This document shows, one piece after another, positions 25,737 through 33,656 of a DNA stretch of 64,000 nucleotides. The stretch is from Leptolyngbya sp. Heron Island J. GTDB taxonomy: Bacteria > Cyanobacteriota > Cyanobacteriia > Phormidesmidales > Phormidesmidaceae. The stretch is from positions 1-64,000 of the forward strand of contig NZ_AWNH01000047.1 of assembly GCF_000482245.1 (NCBI RefSeq), read 5' to 3'. The notes beneath the pieces are model-generated. The model worked only from the letters and a program-made list of their open reading frames with translations, was not told the origin of the DNA and searched no databases. The position numbers and the translations under genes were made by a program. How positions within the stretch are numbered: the first letter of the stretch is position 1; every line of letters begins with the position of its first letter.

Positions 25737-26891
25737 CTATCCCATGTTAGCTCTATGCTCAAGCCACTGTTGCCATCGGTGCTCACACCAGGTGAGAACA
25801 CGATCAATCCAGCGCAGAATCTTTTCTAGGGGATGCTCCAGGTAGCTAACATCGTTGACGTTGGCCTCAAAGGCATCCGGGGAATTACTGGATAGTCGCT
25901 GCTGTACCTGGTCCATGCCATTGACTGTATCCCCTTGCAGGTGTCGTGCCCGCATCTTGACTGTGCTGGGTGTCGATGACTGGGGGTAAAAAATCCGTGA
26001 TTGTGGCTGTGGTGAAGAGGTTGGGGCAGGCAGGTCGGGTAGTTCTGGTCCTGGTGCTACTTGTAACCATGCTTTTTTTAGCTCCATCGGTAACGCGGCT
26101 ATAAAGACTCCACCAATGGCAAGAATAGTTTTAACAGACAGTTGTTTAGGCTGACGCGGGACGATTGTTCTCGATTGCTGGTAAGCATGCATCACCCGAA
26201 TAATGTAATGCTGCAAATCTTGCTGTTGCTCAGGGGTCAAAATATCAAAGACTTCATTTTTAAGATTCACCACTACCAGGTTGCGAGTTTTAAGTGATGA
26301 TGCCAACGTTGTGCCATTTTGAGCAAGACCCCATTGCGCACCCTGATGAATGTCAGCCGAACCACTGGTGGTTAAATGTCCTCGTTTTTGTTGTGGTCTT
26401 TTGTTAGGGGTTAATTGTCCAGAGCTATAGCGAGATTTGGCAAGGGCAGCCGTCTCCCGAGCGGGTTGAAATCTTTTGGGAAATTGTTGTCGAATCCGAT
26501 CAACTACGGTGACCAGCAGATGTTTAGCGGTGCGAGTAATACTACTTTTTGGAGCGATGGCTAGCTGACCTCTTTGTTCTGATGAGAGCAGCTGCTGTGT
26601 GTGGGTCAAAATCGCCGTTAGTGAGTGCTCAAGATCGGTGACGTTGCCCTGGGCTGGTGTCATGGGTTCAGTGGGCTGATCGGATTTGGTTGGGCTTTGA
26701 CCCAAGACAAATCTGGCCCGTTCTAGCGATCGCATGATGGCATAGATCGGGAAGACGGCCACCTGGGCTCCCCAAACGGTAGTTGACTGCAGCTGTCGCC
26801 AGGCTCGATCTTGTCGCTCTAATCCCTGTTGCCACTGTTGCAGGACAAATCTGAGTAATTTGCTTTTGTAGGGGCGAGACGACGATGGCAT
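25737..26891 (-). CDS. Cyanobacterial basic protein of unknown function
   Basis: This 384-residue protein is rich in Gln, Arg, Ser and Pro. The N-terminal 60 residues are amphipathic with several Trp (FVLQQWQQGLERQDRAWRQL). The middle is low-complexity and looks disordered. One hydrophobic stretch, TILAIGGVFIAALPMEL, lies near residue 255. The C-terminus, YLEHPLEKILRWIDRVLTW, looks like a conserved amphipathic helix. I recognise no characterised domain. It is divergent from the alpha-mannosidase gene, with only 59 bases between the starts, so the two promoters share that space. Confidence 0.6.
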   Translation of the reverse strand: MPSSSRPYKSKLLRFVLQQWQQGLERQDRAWRQLQSTTVWGAQVAVFPIYAIMRSLERARFVLGQSPTKSDQPTEPMTPAQGNVTDLEHSLTAILTHTQQLLSSEQRGQLAIAPKSSITRTAKHLLVTVVDRIRQQFPKRFQPARETAALAKSRYSSGQLTPNKRPQQKRGHLTTSGSADIHQGAQWGLAQNGTTLASSLKTRNLVVVNLKNEVFDILTPEQQQDLQHYIIRVMHAYQQSRTIVPRQPKQLSVKTILAIGGVFIAALPMELKKAWLQVAPGPELPDLPAPTSSPQPQSRIFYPQSSTPSTVKMRARHLQGDTVNGMDQVQQRLSSNSPDAFEANVNDVSYLEHPLEKILRWIDRVLTWCEHRWQQWLEHRANMG

Positions 26892-26950
26892 AGTTGTATG
26901 GCAAGTATCCTCAGATGCTTGAGCAAGCTTAGTTCGATCTTAGCGGAAGT

Positions 26951-29900
26951 ATGAACGCCCCCACCTCAATTGTGACCAACCTGATTCACGAGTTACGCTC
27001 CTATACTCAGCAGGATGTGCAGATGCGATGGCATGGTCTTTCTGAAGAGCTGGGGAGCAGCCTGTCAGCGGCCATGGAGTGTGGGGCGCAATGGGATGTG
27101 ATGTCGTTAAATGAGCGTCAGCACATTGCTTGGCCTCAAGGGCAAGTCGTGTTCTTATATCAGCGATTTACGATCCCTCACACCCTGAATGGTTATCCCC
27201 TAGAGGGGTTAACCCTACGGTTGGACACTGCCTGGTGGGCTGAAGATGCACAGCTTTATCTTAATGGTGAGTTGGCCCAGGCTGGAGATTTGTTCGACTT
27301 TTTTACACGTCTTTGTTTAAGTGAGGCGGTCACGCCAGGGCAGTCATTTGATGTGGTGCTGCGCTTAGAAAGCCCGAAACATGATGCAGGGGCTTTGGTG
27401 CGATCCCAGCTAATTTACGAAGCCCCTAATCACCCCATTAGCCCTGAACCCGGTTTTGTGGCCGACGAATTACAGGTTCTACAGTACTATTTGCAAACCC
27501 TTGCCCCCGAAAAACTGGCTGCCGTTGAAACCCTAATGCTTGATGAGTGGCAAACTAGCCACGGTAATTTACATCAGCGGCTAGCTCACTTACGTCAACG
27601 TCTGCTGCCCTATGGCGACTGGGTCAAACAGCGACAGATCCACTGTGTGGGGCATGCCCATTTAGATTTAGCCTGGCTCTGGCCCGTAGCCGATACCTGG
27701 CAAGCCGCAGAGCGCACCTTTGAATCGGTACTAGCGCTACAGCAGGATTTTCCTGAACTGACCTACACCCACTCCAGCCCAGCATTATTTGCCTGGTTAG
27801 AAGCCCATCGCCCGCTGCTATTTCGTAAAATTCAGCAGCAGGTGAAAGCCGGAAACTGGTCGATCGATGCGGGGTTATGGGTGGAGCCTGAACTAAATAT
27901 CGTGAGTGGAGAAGCGATCGCACGACAAATTCTCTATGGGCAGCGCTACTGCCAGGAAAAATTTGGTACCCGTAGTTCAATTGCCTGGTTGCCCGACACC
28001 TTTGGGTTTTGTGCGCAGCTGCCTCAGTTGCTGAAGCTAGGCGGTGTAGAAGTCTTTGCCACCCAGAAACTGCGCTGGAACGACACTACCCAGTTTCCCC
28101 ATGAGCTGTTTCGATGGCAGGCCCCCGATGGCAGTGAGATTTTAGGCTGGACGCTGCCGCCGATTGGCACAGATTTTGATCCGGTGCAGATGGCGGCGTA
28201 TGCCGCCAGATGGGAAAAGAAAACAGAGAGTCCCCACGCCTGCTGGCTACCCGGTGTCGGAGATCACGGCGGTGGCCCCACCCGCGATATGTTAATCAAA
28301 GCCCGCCGCTGGCGAGAATCTCCATTTTTCCCCCAGGTGCAATTTTCAACCCCGCAACAATTTCTAGAGACTGTCTCCAGTGCCTTATCTAGGTCTAATC
28401 CACCCGGTACCGAGACTGTCTCCCAGCAATTTCTAGGCCAATTACCCCTGTGGGATGACGAACTATACCTGGAGCTGCATCGAGGCTGCTATACCGCCCA
28501 TGGCGATCAAAAACAACAGAATCGACGTGGAGAAGATTTACTATATCAAGCAGAAGTATGGGCAACCGTGGCGCAGTTAATCACTGGGCAGCCATACCCT
28601 AAAAACAGGTTAGAAACAGCTTGGAAAGGGCTGTTGTTTAATCAATTTCACGATATTTTGCCAGGCTCATCGATTCCTGAAGTCTTCCAAGATGCCAATC
28701 AAGAGTGGGCCCAGGTAGAGCGTTTGACACAAGACGTATTGACCAGTGCCTTAGAGACCCTAACTAACCAAGCTGGATCAGCACAGGGGCAGCCACTATT
28801 CGTCTTTAATGCCCATGGCTGGCCACGCACTGAGGTGGTAGATGTAGAGGTGCCCCTAGGGCGGTGGCAGATCATTAACTGTGAAACCGATCAGCCTGTT
28901 GATTATGCAGTCAGTCGAGTTAGTAATCCCCTGGTGGAAGAGGCTGAGAGTGAGAGGCAAGTCCTGAGTTTTGTCGCGAATGATGTGCCCGCTGTGGGAT
29001 ATCGTTTATATGCCCTGGTGGCTGATGCTACAGAGAATACAAAAGCATCCAGCACAGAAAAAAACAATACAGAAGAATATGTCTTAGACAATGGCTGTTT
29101 ACGAGTTGTTGTATCTGCAGACACAGGAGAGATTATTTCCTGTGTCCATCTGGCAACAGAGCGAGAGATGTTTGCAACAGCCGCCAATCAGCTTCAGTGT
29201 TTTGAGGATAGCGGTCAATACTGGGATGCGTGGAATATTGCTCCTGATTATGCAAATAACCCTTGTGCCCCTGCAAAGCTGCTGGGACTCGAATGGCTGG
29301 CTAGAACCGCTATGCGTCAGCGTTTACGAGTTACTCGCCAGCTAAACCAGTCGATTATTGTTCAAGATTACTGTTTAGATGCCGAATCCCCCTGGTTAAA
29401 AGTAGAGACCTGGGTAGACTGGCAGGAAACTCAGGTGGTGCTTAAGGTTAATTTTCCCGTCACCATCAAGGCGGACCATGGCACCTATGAGGTACCTTTT
29501 GGTGCCATTGAGCGGTCGACTATCCCGACTACGGAACATGAAAAAGCCAAGTGGGAAGTGCCTGCTCTACGCTGGGCAGATTTAAGCGATGCCACCTTTG
29601 GTCTGAGTATTTTGACAGACTGTAAACATGGGTTTGATGCTCAGCCGAACCAGCTGCGGTTGACCTTGCTGAAGGCCCCGTTATGGCCAGATCCCGGTTG
29701 CGATCGCGGTCATCACCACTTTACCTACGCCATTTATCCCCATCCAGGTAACTGGCAAACAGCCCGCACCCCCCACCAGGCCCGTGCTCTCAACATTCCC
29801 CTGCAGTCCTACCTCCCTGCCGCTGTTCAACCCTCTGACGCATCGGCTGATTTCCCCGCCAGCCGCAGCTTCCTCAGCCTGGACTCGAACCACCTCATCC

Positions 29901-30118
29901 TCGCTGCCCTCAAACCAAGTGAAGCCGATCCCAGTCAGTTCATCGCTCGATACTACGATGCCTATGGAGTCGCCTCTGAGCAAGACCCCCTGTCTATGAC
30001 CAACAGTCTAGGGTTGACTCTAGGAGAGCCACTGAATCTGCTAGAAGACCCACTAATCTGCTCCTCTGTGCGACCCTACCAAATTCAAACCCGCTGTCTT
30101 TATACCCAAAAGTCATAA
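26951..30118 (+). CDS. GH38 alpha-mannosidase
   Basis: This 1055-residue glycoside hydrolase family 38 enzyme removes terminal alpha-mannose from glycans. Zinc-site residues are visible in GHAHLDLAWLWP near residue 233, and the catalytic nucleophile Asp lies in AWLPDTFGFCAQLPQLL near 346. QKLRWNDTTQFPHELFRWQA follows, then GDHGGGPTRDML, and later NQFHDILPGSSIPEV with another zinc-ligand His-Asp. The length and the beta-rich C-terminal half fit bacterial and fungal type members. There is no signal peptide, so it is probably cytoplasmic and involved in glycan turnover. A 12-bp terminator hairpin follows. Confidence 0.93.
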   Translation: MNAPTSIVTNLIHELRSYTQQDVQMRWHGLSEELGSSLSAAMECGAQWDVMSLNERQHIAWPQGQVVFLYQRFTIPHTLNGYPLEGLTLRLDTAWWAEDAQLYLNGELAQAGDLFDFFTRLCLSEAVTPGQSFDVVLRLESPKHDAGALVRSQLIYEAPNHPISPEPGFVADELQVLQYYLQTLAPEKLAAVETLMLDEWQTSHGNLHQRLAHLRQRLLPYGDWVKQRQIHCVGHAHLDLAWLWPVADTWQAAERTFESVLALQQDFPELTYTHSSPALFAWLEAHRPLLFRKIQQQVKAGNWSIDAGLWVEPELNIVSGEAIARQILYGQRYCQEKFGTRSSIAWLPDTFGFCAQLPQLLKLGGVEVFATQKLRWNDTTQFPHELFRWQAPDGSEILGWTLPPIGTDFDPVQMAAYAARWEKKTESPHACWLPGVGDHGGGPTRDMLIKARRWRESPFFPQVQFSTPQQFLETVSSALSRSNPPGTETVSQQFLGQLPLWDDELYLELHRGCYTAHGDQKQQNRRGEDLLYQAEVWATVAQLITGQPYPKNRLETAWKGLLFNQFHDILPGSSIPEVFQDANQEWAQVERLTQDVLTSALETLTNQAGSAQGQPLFVFNAHGWPRTEVVDVEVPLGRWQIINCETDQPVDYAVSRVSNPLVEEAESERQVLSFVANDVPAVGYRLYALVADATENTKASSTEKNNTEEYVLDNGCLRVVVSADTGEIISCVHLATEREMFATAANQLQCFEDSGQYWDAWNIAPDYANNPCAPAKLLGLEWLARTAMRQRLRVTRQLNQSIIVQDYCLDAESPWLKVETWVDWQETQVVLKVNFPVTIKADHGTYEVPFGAIERSTIPTTEHEKAKWEVPALRWADLSDATFGLSILTDCKHGFDAQPNQLRLTLLKAPLWPDPGCDRGHHHFTYAIYPHPGNWQTARTPHQARALNIPLQSYLPAAVQPSDASADFPASRSFLSLDSNHLILAALKPSEADPSQFIARYYDAYGVASEQDPLSMTNSLGLTLGEPLNLLEDPLICSSVRPYQIQTRCLYTQKS

Positions 30119-30128
30119 GAAGTATAGA

Positions 30129-30165
30129 GGCCGAGTTGTCAGTGACGACAACTCGGCCCGTTTCT
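30129..30165 (+). terminator. Strong stem-loop terminator after the alpha-mannosidase
   Basis: GGCCGAGTTGTC (30129-30140) and GACAACTCGGCC (30147-30158) form a perfect 12-bp stem with a 6-base loop. A short T stretch (CGTTTCTG) follows. It starts 11 bases after the stop codon. Confidence 0.8.
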
Positions 30166-30371
30166 GTATATTGGTGTAGTAATAGGGGGTGGGTTAAATA
30201 TAATTCGTTTGTCTACACACTCATTCAACCCAGATAATACCTATCCGCTAACACTTGAAAGAAAATTGCTTGAACTTTCTTTAAAGACATCAGGTCAGTT
30301 TGTTGAAGAGCATCAAAAGCTACCCCTTAATATCCAAAAAAGCTACGTAATTTTCCCACATGACTCCGTAG

Positions 30372-30773
30372 TTATACGGCCATAGGCACTTGGCCATCAC
30401 TTCTCTTCTGATCATGGCTAACCTCTCCGTTGGCGTCCTTAACCACATCCAAGTCAATATCAAGGACAGCCATTGTCAATCCCGCTTTGGGGGCACCATC
30501 AACCTTTGATACATAGGGGGTCGGTTCTACACTGCCCGTACAAATAATGAGGGAACCTTTTTTGAGGAAACGTAGTTTACGCCAGGCAGCAGAGCCTTCC
30601 CAAATACTCAACCGCACAGTAAAAGACTCATTGCGATCCTTCACCCCACGGACATAGATAGTGGCGTCTGCTACCTTGGACTGACGACCGTTGCGTAACG
30701 CTACCGTCTTAACAGTGGCATCAGCAGCTAAATTACCACTGACGGTCCATTTATTCAGGCCAACACTAGACAT
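30372..30773 (-). CDS. Single-stranded DNA-binding protein (SSB-like OB fold)
   Basis: This 133-residue protein has an SSB-type OB fold: LNKWTVSGNLAADATVKTVA at the N-terminus, VADATIYVRG, FTVRLSIWEGSAAWRKLRFL near residues 51-70, and LIICTGSVEPTPYVSK. The acidic aromatic C-terminal tip that recruits partners in classic SSB is missing; it ends GQVPMAV. This looks like a second, specialised SSB rather than the main replication protein. AAGGGG before the ATG supports the start. It lies upstream of glgA on the same strand, 200 bases apart, with no obvious functional link. Confidence 0.8.
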   Translation of the reverse strand: MSSVGLNKWTVSGNLAADATVKTVALRNGRQSKVADATIYVRGVKDRNESFTVRLSIWEGSAAWRKLRFLKKGSLIICTGSVEPTPYVSKVDGAPKAGLTMAVLDIDLDVVKDANGEVSHDQKRSDGQVPMAV

Positions 30774-30973
30774 GGCAAATAACCCCTTTTGAAGATCGCT
30801 AAATGTGCTTCCTCAAAGTGCCCACTCGGACGATTGGGGTTTGTATGGCGAAGGATGGAAAGATGAGGTCGAAGGAATGAAGACGAGCCCTGAACTTGTA
30901 AAAGCTGCAAGACTCTCAATTGTCCCAACCAAACTTTCGCCAGCTATTTGACCTGTGATCTGGATGTTATGGC

Positions 30974-32449
30974 TTACCGATGGCGAATTGAATCGTAGAT
31001 CTTAATGTACTGTTCGCCGGGAATATTCCAGGAGTAATCGCATGCCATCCCCTGACGTTGCAGTTGTTGGAAACCTTGGCGATCGGTGTACCAAAGGTCT
31101 AACGCTCGGTCCATGGCTGACTCCAGAGCATAGTTATCAGACTGGTAGAACACAAAGCCATTACGCTTTTCAGGCGGCTTATTCTCGTCATAGTCAACAT
31201 CAAAGACGGTATCCACCAGGCCACCAACGCCGCGTACGACGGGAACGGTACCGTATTTAAAGCTGATCAGCTGGGTCAGGCCGCAAGGCTCAAAGTTACT
31301 GGGCACCACAATAATATCCGCACCCGCATAGATCAGATGAGATAGCTCCTCATTAAAGCCCAACTCCAGGTGACAGTTAGGATTGTCATTTTGATGGGCT
31401 TTCTCGTATTGGAAGTGATCGTTAATGCTGGCGTTAGTCGCTGAGCCCAGCAAAACAAACTGCGCCCCCCGGTCAAGGGCGCGATACATAGCGTGGTGAA
31501 CAAGATGTACCCCTTTCTGCTCATCCAGACGACCAATAAACGCCACCAGAGGCTTGTCATCGTGTCCTAACATCAGGCGTTCACGCAGCGCTTTCTTGTT
31601 ATAAAGCTTATTTTCTAATGCTTCTGGCGAATAGGGCTCTGCGATGTAGGTATCCGTCATGGGATTCCACAAGTTGTAATCGATGCCGTTGAGGATGCCC
31701 TTAAACTTATGCTGGTTGATGTGGAGCGTATGGCCTAGACCATAGCCAAAATCGCCGTGGTGCGCTTCCCAGGCATGGTGGGGGGAAACAGTTGTGACCG
31801 CATTGGAGTAAACGATGCCACCCTTCATATAGTTCAGGGCGAAGGGATTGAAATTATCCTGCAGGCGCTCGTGGTCAAAGTAATAAGGTGCGCGATTGAG
31901 ACCCGTAGCCCACAGCACATCTGTTCCGGCATTGCCCTGATGCTTAAAGTTATGGATGGTGTAGCACACCCGCTGGTGCTCCATCCCGTGGTACTTGTAA
32001 ATTTCGAACAGCATCACTGGTATCAGACCCGTTTGCCAGTCGTGGCAGTGAATCACATCCGGATGCTTATTACTCTGTTGTAAAAACTCCAGGGCAGCCT
32101 TACTAAAGAAGGCAAAACGCATGGGATCATCATCGCAGCCATAGTATTTGCCACGACGGAACCAGTTGTCCTGATCGTGGGGCTCAATAAAAAAGCAGAG
32201 GCGTCCGTGAACCCAGCCACAGTGGACATCACATTTCACCTCGCCACCATACCAGGGCACCTTGAGGTCTTTGTACGCATCATGCAGACCCCAAATATGG
32301 TCGTAACGCATGCAGTCGTATTTGGGCAGAATCAGCTCTACCGTATGGCCACGCAGTTCTAGCTCACGACTGAGACCATAGACGACATCCCCTAAACCCC
32401 CGGCTTTGATTACCGGTGCGCATTCGGAGGCGATTTGTACGATATACAT
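30974..32449 (-). CDS. glgA: Glycogen synthase, ADP-glucose type
   Basis: This GT5 glucosyltransferase transfers glucose from ADP-glucose to the non-reducing end of alpha-1,4-glucan in the cytoplasm. The signature KAGGLGDVV occurs at residues 16-24. IHCHDWQTGLIPV lies near 135 and YTIHNFKHQG near 164. The donor side has FIGRLDEQKGVHLV near 308, and the C-terminal site has PSNFEPCGLTQL near 383. The 491-residue length and the sequence resemble the second cyanobacterial GlgA isoform. No other glg gene is adjacent. Confidence 0.93.
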   Translation of the reverse strand: MYIVQIASECAPVIKAGGLGDVVYGLSRELELRGHTVELILPKYDCMRYDHIWGLHDAYKDLKVPWYGGEVKCDVHCGWVHGRLCFFIEPHDQDNWFRRGKYYGCDDDPMRFAFFSKAALEFLQQSNKHPDVIHCHDWQTGLIPVMLFEIYKYHGMEHQRVCYTIHNFKHQGNAGTDVLWATGLNRAPYYFDHERLQDNFNPFALNYMKGGIVYSNAVTTVSPHHAWEAHHGDFGYGLGHTLHINQHKFKGILNGIDYNLWNPMTDTYIAEPYSPEALENKLYNKKALRERLMLGHDDKPLVAFIGRLDEQKGVHLVHHAMYRALDRGAQFVLLGSATNASINDHFQYEKAHQNDNPNCHLELGFNEELSHLIYAGADIIVVPSNFEPCGLTQLISFKYGTVPVVRGVGGLVDTVFDVDYDENKPPEKRNGFVFYQSDNYALESAMDRALDLWYTDRQGFQQLQRQGMACDYSWNIPGEQYIKIYDSIRHR

Positions 32450-32734
32450 GCTGACCCCTCGCTGCTTATAAAACTGAATTATTTAACGTACAGACACCAT
32501 CCAGTACGAACAAACGCACTAGATGATTAAGTATTAATTCCTATTAGAAAAATATTGTATAGAAACATGAAGGGATCTGCAGCTTCTATTCAACACAGAT
32601 TGATACAGAAATCTAATCAAGTTTTAAGTCAAAGAATAGCCATCTTGACTCTGTTTACATTTTTTAGTGGCTTTAAAACACAAATTGATGTCTAATTGAT
32701 GTAATAAGTGTGTCTGTAGATTGGAGGCGGTATC

Positions 32735-32932
32735 ATGACCGCTATGACCAAACGTGTGCAAGTGACCCTTCCAGACCGCCTAGCGGAAGCTCTAGAGCAG
32801 TGGGCTGCTTATGATGGCCGACCGCTGAGTAATCTGTGTGCTTTTTTGCTAGAAAAGGCCGTGCTTGATGCTAAGCAAGCCGGTGTTGAATGGTCTGAGT
32901 CTGATCATGCCTCTGATAAGTCACGCAAGTGA
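32735..32932 (+). CDS. Ribbon-helix-helix DNA-binding protein (CopG/Arc type)
   Basis: This is a 65-residue protein. KRVQVTLPDRLAEALEQWAA gives the beta strand and first helix of a ribbon-helix-helix fold, and RPLSNLCAFLLEKAVLDAK gives the second helix. The strong GGAGG six or seven bases before ATG 32735 supports the start. Such proteins bind DNA as dimers and often autoregulate their operon or act as antitoxins. It is the first of four closely spaced genes leading to a NACHT NTPase, so it is a likely regulator of that operon. Confidence 0.8.
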   Translation: MTAMTKRVQVTLPDRLAEALEQWAAYDGRPLSNLCAFLLEKAVLDAKQAGVEWSESDHASDKSRK

Positions 32933-32948
32933 TTGTGAGGGGTGAACT

Positions 32949-33146
32949 ATGTCTGAGTTGAACAAGTCTAAGCAGACTAGCCATGCGGCTACTGATCCAC
33001 AAAAATGTAGGGAGATGGAAGCCCGCTATGGTTGGAAGCTTAAGGCAATTCAATCGACAGGAAATCCCATTCTGAAAGTGAATTGTATCTTTGATGGCGA
33101 GGCAGAATTTCCGAAGTCTCGATTAGATTATGGAGCTGATGATTAA
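32949..33146 (+). CDS. Small protein of the NACHT operon, unknown
   Basis: This is a 65-residue hydrophilic protein with a polar N-terminal tail and a compact C-terminal part (YGWKLKAIQSTGNPILKVNC, then FDGEAEFPKSRLDYG). There are no membrane segments or recognised domains. It starts 17 bases after the ribbon-helix-helix gene, and its stop TAA shares one base with the next ATG (TAATG). It is therefore translated as part of the operon. Confidence 0.65.
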   Translation: MSELNKSKQTSHAATDPQKCREMEARYGWKLKAIQSTGNPILKVNCIFDGEAEFPKSRLDYGADD

Positions 33147-33577
33147 TGAGTCGATACATCATCTATCAAGCTGAAACTATGGATGCCCACGGTTGGGAGG
33201 CTCGTAAGCTTGTTAATGGTTCTAATGAGACGTTTACGGCTATTTTGGCAGAGCACTTTGACTCTGCAGACGGTCTGTTACCAGAAGTTGGGCATCGACT
33301 GACAGAGTATGTGACGGTATCTGAATCCGTTGATCCTCAGTTTCCAGGTGCGAGTACTCATTGCCGTGAGGGGGATTGGGAGATTACTCGGGTTGAGAGC
33401 TACACTCCTGAGCTGCCGATGGGACACTTTGAGTTGATTGTTGTTTGTGTATGTCGTTATGTGCCTGTGGAGAGTGAATTAGTGCCTCTAGGGAAAGTGA
33501 CTGTATCTGCCGATTCGTTCGGTGGTGATCAAGCAGCCTATGAAGAATGGAAAGCTTCTGAGCTAGTTTCTCAGTAA
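33146..33577 (+). CDS. Small acidic protein of the NACHT operon, unknown
   Basis: This 143-residue soluble acidic protein has alternating hydrophobic strands (MSRYIIYQAETMDAHGWEA; HFELIVVCVCRYVPVESE) and two close Cys in VVCVCRY. It reads as a small beta-rich domain, and I do not recognise a family. Its ATG overlaps the preceding stop codon. The NACHT gene begins about 80 bases downstream. Location suggests an accessory factor or a sensor partner of the NTPase. Confidence 0.65.
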   Translation: MSRYIIYQAETMDAHGWEARKLVNGSNETFTAILAEHFDSADGLLPEVGHRLTEYVTVSESVDPQFPGASTHCREGDWEITRVESYTPELPMGHFELIVVCVCRYVPVESELVPLGKVTVSADSFGGDQAAYEEWKASELVSQ

Positions 33578-33656
33578 ATAAGAGTCCTTTTAGATCTCAA
33601 AGCGACATCTCTAGCAAAAGTAAGTACACTGTGGCTGATGCGGCTGAGGGATGCCA

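Noticed and set aside
33651-33656. ATG at 33651 as the start of the first NACHT protein
   Set aside because: Its GAGGG ribosome site directly touches it, whereas the ATG two codons later has proper six-base spacing.
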